From JBOHBN01 sp050698355 (GTDB taxonomy: Bacteria > Actinomycetota > Actinomycetes > Streptosporangiales > WHST01): 33,183 bases of DNA. The notes beneath the pieces are model-generated. The model was not told where the DNA came from. It worked only from the letters and a program-made list of their open reading frames with translations, and did not search any database. Position 1 is the first letter of the stretch. Each line of letters begins with the position of its first letter. Made by a program: the position numbers and the translations under genes. Location: the NCBI GenBank assembly GCA_050698355.1, contig JBOHBN010000400.1:1-33183 (forward strand), read 5' to 3'. Positions 1 to 8,246 of this stretch are shown piece after piece.

Positions 1-243
1 CTGCAGTGTGACCTTAGAGGATTCGCTGTCCGTCGAGTGGATCGGGTCGAGCGTCACCGACGGGCCACCGCGACCGAAGGTGAAGACGTCCGAGCCGCCA
101 CCTCCTCCTTGCTGCCCACCGATCTTGCCGCCGCCGCTGCAGCCGGCGGCGCCGAGCAGCCCGACGCCCGCGGCGGCCGCGCCGCTCAATTTGAGGAAGT
201 CTTGTCTGGTGAGAGTGTTGCCAGCCATTTGGTCGTCACTCAT
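1..243 (-). CDS. Peptide ABC transporter substrate-binding lipoprotein, N-terminal part only
   Basis: This is the first 81 codons of a secreted solute-binding protein for an ABC importer; the rest lies beyond the window edge. The ATG at 243 has a GGAG ten bases upstream; an in-frame ATG at 228 is an alternative. The N-terminus has a Tat-like patch (TRQDFLKLSGA) with RQ where twin arginine is usual. A hydrophobic Ala/Gly/Leu run and a lipobox LGAAGC follow, with Cys35 as the predicted lipidated residue, then a Gly/Ser-rich linker. The mature part begins with GGPSVTLDPIHSTDSES, which resembles the start of family 5 (DppA/OppA) binding proteins. The substrate cannot be told. It is a different gene from the binding protein at 10083-11696, so the region held at least two such transport systems. 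It reads away from lat, with a strong promoter at 283-311. Confidence 0.8.
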   Translation of the reverse strand, partial: MSDDQMAGNTLTRQDFLKLSGAAAAGVGLLGAAGCSGGGKIGGQQGGGGGSDVFTFGRGGPSVTLDPIHSTDSESSKVTLQ

Positions 244-779
244 TTTGCATACACTCCGCATCCAGCTCGGCACCAGCACGCGAAACTACTGGAATGACCA
301 GAACGTGTCAAGCGGAACATCCTCCGGCGCTGCCGGTGATGGATTGCAGATCTTCCGGCTCCGGGGCAAAAGTCGTGGCCAACTATGCCATTTCTTTCCA
401 TTACCGTTACCCGCGGTTGATGTCTAGCGATTTCTTACCATCCGGACAGGTTCAGCTCGCCGGTCACACTCCTGGTGCCGGCAGGCCCGCGGGGTACGTT
501 ACCCGGACCGGGAATCCGCCTGGAATCCACCCGGACCGATCCTAGTCGATCACGGTAAGCGCCCTGGCACTTACTTCCCCTCACCCCGTCATAGTCGCCT
601 CGAGGGCACCCTGACCCACGCACGGACAGCCCTCGGCCCCTCACGAAACGTGGCCGCCGCGGCTCGGGCGAGCAGCCGTTGCGAGAGTTTCGCACGCAGA
701 TCCGCTAGTCTGGGAAACGTCTTCCGGTCAGGTCCGGAGGGTCGGCGAAGAATCTTCAGTCCAGGAGGGGGCGAGTGGC
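244..779. other. Divergent intergenic region between binding-protein gene and lat
   Basis: This stretch of 536 bases separates two divergently read genes and I find no convincing reading frame in it. Its left part holds the promoter of the binding-protein gene (283-311, minus strand). Its right part must hold the lat promoter. A TAGTCT hexamer at 706-711 is a possible -10, but the only TTG-type hexamer upstream (679-684) is 21 bases away, so I do not call it. AGGAGGGG at 763-770 is the lat ribosome binding site. The middle (about 420-660) is unexplained. Confidence 0.6.
283..311 (-). promoter_or_regulatory. Sigma-70-type promoter for the binding-protein gene
   Basis: On the minus strand a perfect TTGACA (311-306) is followed, after exactly 17 bases, by TAGTTT (288-283). 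The predicted transcription start, near 276, leaves a leader of about 33 bases containing the GGAG site before the ATG at 243. This is the best consensus promoter in the window. Confidence 0.75.
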
Positions 780-2126
780 ATGTCAGACACCACCAAGCAC
801 GTAACCGGGTCGCATGTCGCGCCCGATCGGGTGCATGCCGAGCTGTCCAAGCACATGCTGGCCGATGGGTTCCCGCTCGTGCTCGATACGAAGCAGAGCT
901 CCGGCTCGTGGGTCGTCGATGCCCGCACCGGCGACCGGTACCTCGACATGTACACGTTCTTCGCGTCCGCGCCGTTGGGCATGAACGCGCCCGGCGTGGT
1001 GGGTGACGAGGACTTCCTGCGGCAGCTGACCGAGATCGCCGCCAACAAGCCGGCCAACTCCGATGTCTACTCGGTCGCGTACGCCGAGTTCGTCGACACC
1101 TTCGCCCGAGTGCTCGGCGACCCCGCGCTGCCGCACCTGTTCTTCGTCGAGGGCGGCGGGCTCGCCGTGGAGAACGCGCTCAAGACCGCCTTCGACTGGA
1201 AGAGTCGGCGCAACGAGGCCGCCGGACGGTCGCCCGACCTCGGCGGCAAGGTGATGCACCTCACCCGCGCGTTCCACGGCCGTACGGGCTACACGATGTC
1301 GCTCACGAACACCGACCCGAAGAAGACCGCGAGGTTCCCGAAGTTCGACTGGCCGCGCATCGACGTGCCGGCGATCACCTTCCCGCTCGAGGATCACCTG
1401 GCCGAGGTCGAGGCCGCCGAACGGCGCGCGCTCGAGCAGGCGGAGGCGGCGTTCCAGGCGCACCCGCACGACATCGCCTGTTTCATCGCCGAGCCCGTCC
1501 AGGGCGAGGGCGGCGACAACCACATGCGCCCGGAGTTCCTGCAGGCGATGCAGCGGCTCTGCCACACCTACGACGCGCTGTTCGTCCTCGACGAGGTGCA
1601 GACCGGGCTTGGCACCGGCACGCCGTGGGCGTACCAGCAGCTCGGCCTCGAGCCCGATATCGTCGCGTTCGCGAAGAAGGTGCAGGTCGGGGGCATCATG
1701 GCCGGCCGGCGCGTCGACGAAGTCGAGGACAACGTCTTCCACGTCTCCAGCCGCATCAACTCCACCTGGGGAGGCGGGCTCGTCGACATGGTGAGGTCGC
1801 GGCGCCTGCTGGAGATCATCGAGGCCGAGGGGCTGTTCGAGCGCTCGGCGAAGACCGGGCACCGGCTGCTGGTCGAGCTACAGGCGGTCAGCGACGAGCA
1901 CCCGCGGATGTCGAACGTACGCGGCCGCGGGCTGATGTGCGCTTTCGACCTGCCCGACGGCGCGGCTCGAGACGACCTGATCCGCCGGCTCCGCGAGGAG
2001 CATGTCATCGTGCTGCCGTGCGGGGAGCGCTCGGTGCGCTTCCGGCCCGCGCTCACGGTGACCGAGGATGAGCTGAGCGCGGCGGCCGCGGCGCTCCGTA
2101 CGGCACTGTCCGCCCAGCAGTCCTGA
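780..2126 (+). CDS. lat: L-lysine 6-aminotransferase (lysine epsilon-aminotransferase)
   Basis: A PLP-dependent class III aminotransferase that moves the epsilon-amino group of L-lysine to 2-oxoglutarate. The product, 2-aminoadipate 6-semialdehyde, cyclises to piperideine-6-carboxylate. The 448-residue length matches mycobacterial Lat. The PLP-binding lysine is Lys300 in VAFAKKVQVGGIMAGRR, and the cofactor-binding Asp lies in LFVLDEVQTGLGTG. Other family blocks seen are FVEGGGLAVENALKTAFDWK, RAFHGRTGYTMSLTNT and NSTWGGGLVDM. The ATG is set by AGGAGGGG at 763-770. The next gene starts 17 bases after the stop and encodes the following pathway step. No beta-lactam synthesis gene is seen in the window, so a catabolic or stress role is likelier than antibiotic precursor supply; that part is inference. 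Confidence 0.93.
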   Translation: MSDTTKHVTGSHVAPDRVHAELSKHMLADGFPLVLDTKQSSGSWVVDARTGDRYLDMYTFFASAPLGMNAPGVVGDEDFLRQLTEIAANKPANSDVYSVAYAEFVDTFARVLGDPALPHLFFVEGGGLAVENALKTAFDWKSRRNEAAGRSPDLGGKVMHLTRAFHGRTGYTMSLTNTDPKKTARFPKFDWPRIDVPAITFPLEDHLAEVEAAERRALEQAEAAFQAHPHDIACFIAEPVQGEGGDNHMRPEFLQAMQRLCHTYDALFVLDEVQTGLGTGTPWAYQQLGLEPDIVAFAKKVQVGGIMAGRRVDEVEDNVFHVSSRINSTWGGGLVDMVRSRRLLEIIEAEGLFERSAKTGHRLLVELQAVSDEHPRMSNVRGRGLMCAFDLPDGAARDDLIRRLREEHVIVLPCGERSVRFRPALTVTEDELSAAAAALRTALSAQQS

Positions 2127-2143
2127 CGGCGAAGGAGGAAGCG

Positions 2144-3700
2144 ATGAGGTCTGTCAGCTCCGTGGTGGCGGGCAAGCCCGACTCAGACGCACCCGGCGGC
2201 ACGGTCGAGACCCGTAACCCGGGCGCGCTCGACGAGACCGTCGCGCGGGTGAGCTTCGGCGATGCGAACACGTACGTCGCGGCCGCCCAGGCGGCCCGAG
2301 ACGCGCAGGCCGCCTGGGCGGAGGTGCCGGCGCCCGTCCGCGGGCGCGCGATCGCGCACATCGGCCGGGTCGTCGAGGCGAACGCCGACCGGCTCGCCCG
2401 GATCGTCACCCAGGAGATCGGCAAGCCGTTCGTCGAGGCGCGCGGCGAGGTGCAGGAGATCATCGACACCTGCGACTTCTTCCTCGGCGAGGGCCGCCGC
2501 CTCTACGGGCAAACGGTGCCGAGCGAGGTGCCGGACAAGGAGCTGTTCACCTTCCGCAAGCCGGTCGGAGTAGTCAGCGTGATCACGGCCGGAAACTTCC
2601 CAGTCGCCGTGCCGTCCTGGTACCTCGTGCCCGCGCTGCTCGCCGGCAACGCAGTGGTGTGGAAGGCCGCCGACTACTCCCCCCTCTGCGGGCAGGCGAT
2701 GTACGAGCTGTTCACGCAGGGCGGTGGCCTGCCCGAGGGCGTGCTCAACCTCGTTCTGGCCGACGGCGAGCAGACGTTCGCCGGGCTCGAGCAGGCGCTC
2801 GACGCCGGGCTCGTGGACAAGGTCGGCTTCACCGGTTCGCCCGACGTCGGCGCGAGGATCGGTGAGGTGACCGGCCGGCACCTGCAGTCAGCGTGCCTGG
2901 AGCTCGGCGGCAAGAACCCGCTGGTAGTCACCCCGGCGGCCGACCTCGACCTCGCCGTCGAGGGCGCCCTCTTCTCCGGGTTCGGCAGCGCCGGCCAGCG
3001 CTGCACGTCTCTTGGCAGCGTGCTGGTGCACAGCAGCGTGCACGACGAGTTCGTCGCGCGGTTCGACAAGGCGGTCCGTGGCGCGAGCGTCGGTGACCCG
3101 ACCAAGGACGTGCTGTACGGGCCGATGTTGCACGAGAAGTTCGCCGACCGGTTCGAGGGCTACCTGGGGTGGATCGCCGACCCCCATCGCGTGCTCGGTT
3201 CGACCGGCACGGGCCGGATCACCGCCGACAACCCCCGCGACGGCTTCGTCGGCGACCCGGCCACGGGCCTGTTCTACCACCCGACCATCGTCGACGGCGT
3301 GCGTCCCGACGACCGGCTGTTCGCCAACGAGACGTTCGGGCCGATCGTCGGTGTGGCCACGTACGACACGCTCGACGAGGCGATCGAGCTGGCCAACGCG
3401 CCCGGGTACGGGTTGTCCGCGGCGATCTACACGACAAATGGGGCGGAGGCGCTGCGGTTCCACCGCGGCGTCGGCGCCGGGATGGTGAGTGTGAACAACT
3501 CCACATCCGGCGCCGAGGCGCACCTGCCGTTCGGCGGCAACGGCAAGTCCGGCAACGGCAGCCGGCTGTCCGGGCTGTGGGTGCTCGACCAGTTCACCCG
3601 CTGGCAGTCGCTGAACTGGGACTTCTCCGGCCGGCTGCAGAAGGCGCAGATGGACGTGGCCGAGCTCACACCCAACACCGCCTTCACCCTCGATGCCTGA
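2144..3700 (+). CDS. pcd: Aldehyde dehydrogenase, probably piperideine-6-carboxylate / aminoadipate-semialdehyde dehydrogenase
   Basis: An NAD(P)-dependent aldehyde dehydrogenase of 518 residues. The general base is Glu253 (LELGGKN) and the nucleophile is Cys287 (GQRCTS). VGVVSVITAGNFPVAVPSWYL and VVWKAADYSP form the cofactor-binding part, GFTGSPDVGARIG the nucleotide fold, and NETFGPIVGV and LPFGGNGKSGNG lie in the C-terminal half. The family alone does not fix the substrate. Sitting 17 bases downstream of lat, with its own AAGGAGGA site (2132-2139), it most likely oxidises the Lat product to L-2-aminoadipate, as Pcd does in lysine catabolism and cephamycin clusters. Transcription may stop partly at the hairpin after its stop codon. 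Confidence 0.8.
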   Translation: MRSVSSVVAGKPDSDAPGGTVETRNPGALDETVARVSFGDANTYVAAAQAARDAQAAWAEVPAPVRGRAIAHIGRVVEANADRLARIVTQEIGKPFVEARGEVQEIIDTCDFFLGEGRRLYGQTVPSEVPDKELFTFRKPVGVVSVITAGNFPVAVPSWYLVPALLAGNAVVWKAADYSPLCGQAMYELFTQGGGLPEGVLNLVLADGEQTFAGLEQALDAGLVDKVGFTGSPDVGARIGEVTGRHLQSACLELGGKNPLVVTPAADLDLAVEGALFSGFGSAGQRCTSLGSVLVHSSVHDEFVARFDKAVRGASVGDPTKDVLYGPMLHEKFADRFEGYLGWIADPHRVLGSTGTGRITADNPRDGFVGDPATGLFYHPTIVDGVRPDDRLFANETFGPIVGVATYDTLDEAIELANAPGYGLSAAIYTTNGAEALRFHRGVGAGMVSVNNSTSGAEAHLPFGGNGKSGNGSRLSGLWVLDQFTRWQSLNWDFSGRLQKAQMDVAELTPNTAFTLDA

Positions 3701-3711
3701 GTTTCTGTAAG

Positions 3712-3755
3712 TTGTCAGTACGTCAGGGTGCTATAGCGCTCTGACGTACTGACAA
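3712..3755. terminator. CTATAG-core hairpin between the aldehyde dehydrogenase and E1 genes
   Basis: The arms TTGTCAGTACGTCAG (3712-3726) and CTGACGTACTGACAA (3741-3755) are perfectly complementary over 15 bases. The 14-base middle, which contains GCTATAGC, can pair further. It starts 12 bases after the dehydrogenase stop and ends 21 bases before the E1 start. No U-run follows, so it may be an attenuator or an mRNA-end element rather than a classical terminator. It resembles the elements at 6007-6050 and 26028-26073. Confidence 0.7.
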
Positions 3756-3776
3756 GTCGAGCCGCGGGGTGAGTAC

Positions 3777-5993
3777 GTGAGCGAACCGGTGGACCAGCAC
3801 TTCGTCGACACCGTCAAGGAACTGGCCCCCGCCAGGGAACGCCGGAACCTGCACGCGCCCGTGCGCGACGGCACGACCCTCACAGGCGAGCACCTCTGCG
3901 CGCTCTTCGACGCGCAGGCCGGCAGCCGCCATCTCGACTTCGCCGCGAGGTGGCTGCGCGGGCAGGGCGAGGGCTTCTACACGATCGGTTCCGCGGGCCA
4001 CGAGGCCAACGCGGCGGTGGCCGACGCCGTACGCCCGACCGATCCTGCGCTGCTGCACTACCGGTCCGGCGCGTTCTACCTGGCGCGAGCGCTGCAGGTG
4101 CCGCGCTCCGAACCGCTGCGTGACGTCCTGCTCGGCCTGGTCGCTGCCGCGGAGGAGCCGATATCCGGCGGCCGGCACAAGGTGTTCGGCAACGCGGACC
4201 TCGCGATCATCCCGCAGACCTCGACGATCGCATCCCACCTCCCCCGCGTCGTCGGGGTCGCGTTCGCCATCTCGCGCGCCGCCAAGCTCGCGGTGCCGAG
4301 CGCCTGGCCGTCCGATGCGATCGCGGTCGGCAGCTTCGGCGACGCGTCGGCGAACCACTCCACCGCGACCGGCGCCATCAACACCGCTTGCCAGGTCGCC
4401 CACTCCGGCCTGCCGATGCCGGTTCTGTTCGTGTGCGAGGACAACGGCATCGGCATCAGCGTGCGCACCCCGAAGGGGTGGGTCGAGAACGCGTACGGCC
4501 ACCGGCCGGGCCTCGCCTACTTCGCCGCCGACGGCGCCGACACGCTCGAGGCGTACGAGGTGGCGAGGGCGGCCGCCGAGCACGTACGAACGACGCGGTC
4601 GCCGGCGTTCCTGCACCTGTCGGTGGTTCGGTACATGGCGCACGCCGGCACGGACGCCGAGATCGGCTACCGCACCAGGACCGAGATCGAGGCCGACTAC
4701 GAGCACGACCCGCTGATCGGCACGGCGCGCCTGCTCGTGTCGTCCGGTGTCGCGACCCGCGACGAGGTGCTGCAGCGATACGAGCGCATCCGCAGCGAGG
4801 TGATGGGCCTCGCGGAGAAGGTCTGTGGCAGCCAGCGGCTCTCCAACGCCACCGAGGTGATGGCGCCGCTCGCACCGCGGCGCCCCGAGACCGTCGCAAG
4901 CATCGCCGGGATCGCCGCGGACGAGGAGGCCCGGCGCAGCGCCTTCGAGGGGAAGCTGCCCGAGGAGGAGGGTCCGCTCACGCTCGCGAACGCGATCAAC
5001 CGGGCGCTCACCGACGCGCTCGCCGTCCACCGGGAAATGCTGGTGTACGGCGAGGACGTCGGCCGCAAGGGCGGCGTGTACGGCGTCACGCAGCGGCTTA
5101 CCAAGCGGTTCGGCGCCGCCCGCGTGTTCGACAGCTTGCTCGATGAGCAGTCGATCCTCGGCATCGCGCTCGGCGCCGGCGTCACCGGGATGCTGCCCGT
5201 ACCGGAGATCCAGTACCTCGCCTACCTGCACAACGCGGAGGATCAGCTTCGCGGCGAGGCGGCCACGCAGCAGTTCTTCTCCAACGGGCAGTACCGCAAC
5301 GGCATGGTCCTGCGCCTGCCCGGTTACGCGTACCAGAAGGGCTTCGGCGGGCACTTCCACAACGATGACGCGATCGGGGCGCTCCGCGACATCCCAGGCC
5401 TCGTGATCGCCTCACCGTCGCGGCCGGACGACGCCGCCGCGATGCTGCGCACCTGCCTCGCCGCGGCCAAGGCGGACGGCTCGGTGTGTGTGTACCTGGA
5501 GCCGATCGCGTTGTACCACACCCGGGACCTGCACGCCGACGGCGACAGCGGCTGGCTCGCGCCCTACGCCCCACCGGAGGAGTGGGCGAACGCGCATGTT
5601 CCGCTCGGCCGGGCCCGCACGTACGGCGACGGCGGCGACCTGACCATGGTGACGTTCGGCAACGGCCTGGCCATGTCGCTGCGGGTGGCGGCCCACCTCG
5701 CGAGCTCGGGCATCAACGCGCGCGTCGTCGACCTGCGCTGGCTCGCGCCGCTGCCCACCGAAGATCTGCTGCGCGAGGCCCGCGCGACCGGCCGCGTGCT
5801 CGTCGTCGACGAGACCCGGCGTACCGGCGGGGCCTCGGAGGGCATCCTCACCGCGCTCATCGACGCGGGCTACGACGGTGACCTTGCCCGCGTGGCGAGC
5901 GAGGACAGCTTCATCCCGCTCGGCGACGCGGCGTACCACGTGCTGCTCGACGAGCCGACCATCGAGCACGCCGCCCGCGATCTGGTGGGCTGA
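3777..5993 (+). CDS. Fused alpha/beta E1 component of a 2-oxoacid dehydrogenase complex
   Basis: A thiamine-diphosphate-dependent decarboxylase that would pass the acyl group to a lipoyl E2. In this 738-residue protein the alpha-type half (to about residue 380) and the beta-type half (from about 400) are fused. The alpha half carries the ThDP/Mg block GSFGDASANHSTATGAINTA, with Asp189. The beta half starts at LTLANAINRALTDALAVH and has the conserved Glu426 in YGEDVGRKGGVYG. It ends in a transketolase C-terminal domain (GRVLVVDETRRTGGASEGI). The start is GTG with GGGGTGAG close upstream. Branched-chain 2-oxoacids, pyruvate or 2-oxoadipate are all possible substrates. The place behind lat and the P6C dehydrogenase favours 2-oxoadipate, which would give glutaryl-CoA (inference). 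No E2 or E3 gene is in the window. Confidence 0.82.
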   Translation: MSEPVDQHFVDTVKELAPARERRNLHAPVRDGTTLTGEHLCALFDAQAGSRHLDFAARWLRGQGEGFYTIGSAGHEANAAVADAVRPTDPALLHYRSGAFYLARALQVPRSEPLRDVLLGLVAAAEEPISGGRHKVFGNADLAIIPQTSTIASHLPRVVGVAFAISRAAKLAVPSAWPSDAIAVGSFGDASANHSTATGAINTACQVAHSGLPMPVLFVCEDNGIGISVRTPKGWVENAYGHRPGLAYFAADGADTLEAYEVARAAAEHVRTTRSPAFLHLSVVRYMAHAGTDAEIGYRTRTEIEADYEHDPLIGTARLLVSSGVATRDEVLQRYERIRSEVMGLAEKVCGSQRLSNATEVMAPLAPRRPETVASIAGIAADEEARRSAFEGKLPEEEGPLTLANAINRALTDALAVHREMLVYGEDVGRKGGVYGVTQRLTKRFGAARVFDSLLDEQSILGIALGAGVTGMLPVPEIQYLAYLHNAEDQLRGEAATQQFFSNGQYRNGMVLRLPGYAYQKGFGGHFHNDDAIGALRDIPGLVIASPSRPDDAAAMLRTCLAAAKADGSVCVYLEPIALYHTRDLHADGDSGWLAPYAPPEEWANAHVPLGRARTYGDGGDLTMVTFGNGLAMSLRVAAHLASSGINARVVDLRWLAPLPTEDLLREARATGRVLVVDETRRTGGASEGILTALIDAGYDGDLARVASEDSFIPLGDAAYHVLLDEPTIEHAARDLVG

Positions 5994-6006
5994 CGCTCTG
6001 CGTAAC

Positions 6007-6050
6007 TTGTCAGAACGACACGGTGCTATAGCACTGCCAGGTTCTGACAA
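6007..6050. terminator. Bidirectional hairpin with CTATAG core after the E1 gene
   Basis: The outer arms TTGTCAGAAC (6007-6016) and GTTCTGACAA (6041-6050) pair perfectly. After a 4x4 internal loop, the inner arms around GGTGCTATAGCACT pair again. The element lies between the convergent ends of the E1 gene (stop 5993) and the ABC ATPase gene (stop 6067), so it can end transcripts from both sides. It shares its outer arms and core with 3712-3755. Confidence 0.75.
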
Positions 6051-6066
6051 CTTGCGGGTACCGGGC

Positions 6067-7137
6067 TCAGCGCGTAACGGCGGAGAAGGTGACCGTGTCG
6101 TCGACCTCGGCGAAGTGGCACGCGCTGGGATGAGCCTGGCCACGGTCGACGAGGGCCGGTTCCTCCTCGGCACATACCGGTTCTGCCTTCCAGCAGCGGG
6201 TACGGAACCGGCAGCCCGACGGCGGGTTGGCCGGGTTGGGGACGTCGCCTTGGAGCACGATGCGGGCGCGCTTGCCGCGCAGCGACGGCTTGGGCATCGG
6301 CGCAGCCGACAGCAGAGCCTGAGTGTACGGGTGGGTCGGCCGCCCGTACACCTGGTCGCGGGTGCCAGTCTCGACCAGCTTGCCCAGGTACATCACCGCC
6401 ACCCGGTCGCATATGTGCCGCACGACGGTGAGATCGTGCGCGATGAACAGGTACGCGATGCCGAGCTCGTCCTGGATCCGCTTGAGCAGGTTGATCACCT
6501 GCGCCTGGATGGAGACGTCGAGCGCGGACACCGGCTCGTCGAGCACGAGCAACTCCGGGTTGAGGGCCAGGGCACGGGCGATGCCGATGCGCTGTCGCTG
6601 CCCGCCGGAGAACTCGTGCGGGAAGCGCTTGTCGTGCTCGGGGTTGAGCCCGACGGTGTCCATCAGCTCGGCGATCCGGCGCCGGCCACCGCTCTGCTCG
6701 TACATGCCGTGCGTGCGCAGTGGCTCGGCGATGAGGTCGCGCACCATCATCCGCGGGTCCAGCGAAGCGTACGGGTCCTGGAACACGATCTGCACGTCCC
6801 GGCGCAGGTCGCGCATCTGCCTGCGGCTGAAGGTCGAGATGTCGCGTCCCTTGAACTCGATTTGGCCGCTCGTGGGCTCGAGCAGCCGAATGACCGTACG
6901 CCCAAGCGTCGTCTTGCCGCAGCCGGACTCGCCGACGACCCCGAGCGTCTCACCGGCCGCGAGCTCCAGGCTGACGCCGTCGACGGCGTGGACGACACCG
7001 GTGTGCCTGTGCAGCAGTCCGCTCGTGATCGGGAAGTGCTTCACCAGGTCCTGCACACGCAGGATGGGTTCTCCGCCGGCCGTGGGGCCCGCCGGGTCCG
7101 ACTGGTACTCCTGCCGCGTCATGAGGCGGCCCGCCAT
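6067..7137 (-). CDS. Oligo/dipeptide ABC transporter ATP-binding protein (DppF/OppF type)
   Basis: One of two ATPases powering the peptide-type importer encoded here. It has Walker A GESGCGKTT, Q-loop FQDPYASLDP, signature FSGGQRQRIGIARAL, Walker B LLVLDEP, and a switch histidine in FIAHDLTVVRHICD. A C-terminal oligopeptide/dipeptide-transporter domain follows (RPTHPYTQALLSAAP, then cysteines in GCRFRTRCWKAEPVC and ACHF). I place the start at ATG 7137, which gives 356 residues and has GAGGA about 11 bases upstream. ATG 7122 is also possible. An extension upstream would overlap the preceding ATPase gene and looks non-coding. It is the last gene of the block and its transcript likely ends at the 6007-6050 hairpin. 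Confidence 0.9.
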   Translation of the reverse strand: MAGRLMTRQEYQSDPAGPTAGGEPILRVQDLVKHFPITSGLLHRHTGVVHAVDGVSLELAAGETLGVVGESGCGKTTLGRTVIRLLEPTSGQIEFKGRDISTFSRRQMRDLRRDVQIVFQDPYASLDPRMMVRDLIAEPLRTHGMYEQSGGRRRIAELMDTVGLNPEHDKRFPHEFSGGQRQRIGIARALALNPELLVLDEPVSALDVSIQAQVINLLKRIQDELGIAYLFIAHDLTVVRHICDRVAVMYLGKLVETGTRDQVYGRPTHPYTQALLSAAPMPKPSLRGKRARIVLQGDVPNPANPPSGCRFRTRCWKAEPVCAEEEPALVDRGQAHPSACHFAEVDDTVTFSAVTR

Positions 7138-7168
7138 TCCCCAAAAGCGTCCTCGCACCCTCGCCGTG

Positions 7169-8245
7169 TCATGTGACCTGCTCCGCCCGCGCGAGCATCG
7201 CGCCCGCCTCACCCGCCAGCTCATCGGAGAAGTGGCACGCGGACGCGTGCGGCCCGCCGTCGACCTCGGTAAGGGCGGGCAATTCGGTCCTGCAGCGCTC
7301 CCGTCCCTGAGTCAGCAGGCACCGCGGGTGGAACGGGCACCCGGGCGGTACGTTGGCCAGGTTCGGCGGGCTGCCCGGGATGGGCCTGAGCCACTTCTCG
7401 TTGCCCTCCGCCTGCGGCAGGCTGCCCATCAGACCCAGCGTGTACGGGTGCCGTGGCCGGTTGAAGATGGTGTCGACGTCACCGCTCTCCACGACGTGGC
7501 CGGCGTACATCACCACGACCCGATCGGCCATCTCCGCGATCAGCCCGAGGTCGTGGGTGATGAGGACGACGCCTGCATGGGTCTCCTGCTGCACCTCCCC
7601 CAGCACCTCGAGTATCTGCGCCTGGATCGTCACGTCGAGGGCAGTGGTGGGTTCGTCGGCGATGAGCAGGCTCGGCCGGTTGGCCATCGCCATCGCGATC
7701 ATGGCGCGCTGCCGCATGCCACCGGAATACTCGTGCGGGTACTGCCCGTACCTGCGCTCGGGCTGCGGGATCCCGACGAGATCCAGCAGCTCGATCGCGC
7801 GGCGACGCAACGCCGCGCCCCGTATTCCAGCGTCGTGCGCGCGCAGCGCCTCGCCGACCTGGTCGCCCACCTTGAAGACCGGGTCGAGACACGTCATCGG
7901 GTCCTGCGGTACGAGTGCGATCTCGCGGCCGCGGATCGAGCGCAGCGCTTTCTTCGAGAGCGTCAGCAGGTCGCGCCCGCCGAACCACACCTCACCCGAC
8001 GTCTCCAGCCTCCGCGTTTCCGGAAGCAGGCGGAGCAACGACATCATGGTCACGCTCTTGCCGGATCCCGACTCGCCGACCACCCCGAGTATCTCGCCGG
8101 GATAGACCTCGTAGCTCACGTGGTCCACGGCCCGCACCACGCCGGAATCGGTACGGAAGGACACCGACAGGTCCCGTATCGACAAGACAGGCTCAGCCAC
8201 GGCAACCCCACCCGCCACGCGTTCGCTTCCTCGCTCCTTGCTCAT
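7169..8245 (-). CDS. Oligo/dipeptide ABC transporter ATP-binding protein (DppD/OppD type)
   Basis: The partner ATPase of the importer, 358 residues. It shows Walker A GESGSGKSVT, Q-loop VPQDPMTCLDP, signature YSGGMRQRAMIAMAMA, Walker B LLIADEP, D-loop TALD and switch LITHDLGLIAEMAD. The C-terminal transporter-specific domain has RPRHPYTLGLMGSLP and a cysteine cluster (PPGCPFHPRC, GRERC, ACHF). In some DppD proteins such cysteines hold an iron-sulfur cluster; whether that holds here is unknown. The ATG at 8245 lies one base after the permease stop (TGACATG), so the two are translationally coupled. Confidence 0.9.
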   Translation of the reverse strand: MSKERGSERVAGGVAVAEPVLSIRDLSVSFRTDSGVVRAVDHVSYEVYPGEILGVVGESGSGKSVTMMSLLRLLPETRRLETSGEVWFGGRDLLTLSKKALRSIRGREIALVPQDPMTCLDPVFKVGDQVGEALRAHDAGIRGAALRRRAIELLDLVGIPQPERRYGQYPHEYSGGMRQRAMIAMAMANRPSLLIADEPTTALDVTIQAQILEVLGEVQQETHAGVVLITHDLGLIAEMADRVVVMYAGHVVESGDVDTIFNRPRHPYTLGLMGSLPQAEGNEKWLRPIPGSPPNLANVPPGCPFHPRCLLTQGRERCRTELPALTEVDGGPHASACHFSDELAGEAGAMLARAEQVT

Positions 8246-8246
8246 G

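Noticed and set aside
783..1862. Minus-strand open frame opposite lat
   Set aside because: Shadow of lat; no domain and no ribosome binding site of note.
3723..5360. Long minus-strand open frame opposite the E1 gene
   Set aside because: It is the usual antisense frame of a GC-rich gene: Arg/Ala/Gly-rich, no recognisable domain, and it is opposite a clear E1 protein.
780..5993. Start of a cephamycin-type beta-lactam cluster
   Set aside because: lat and pcd occur in such clusters, but no ACV synthetase, isopenicillin N synthase or expandase is present; the next genes are an E1 and a transporter.
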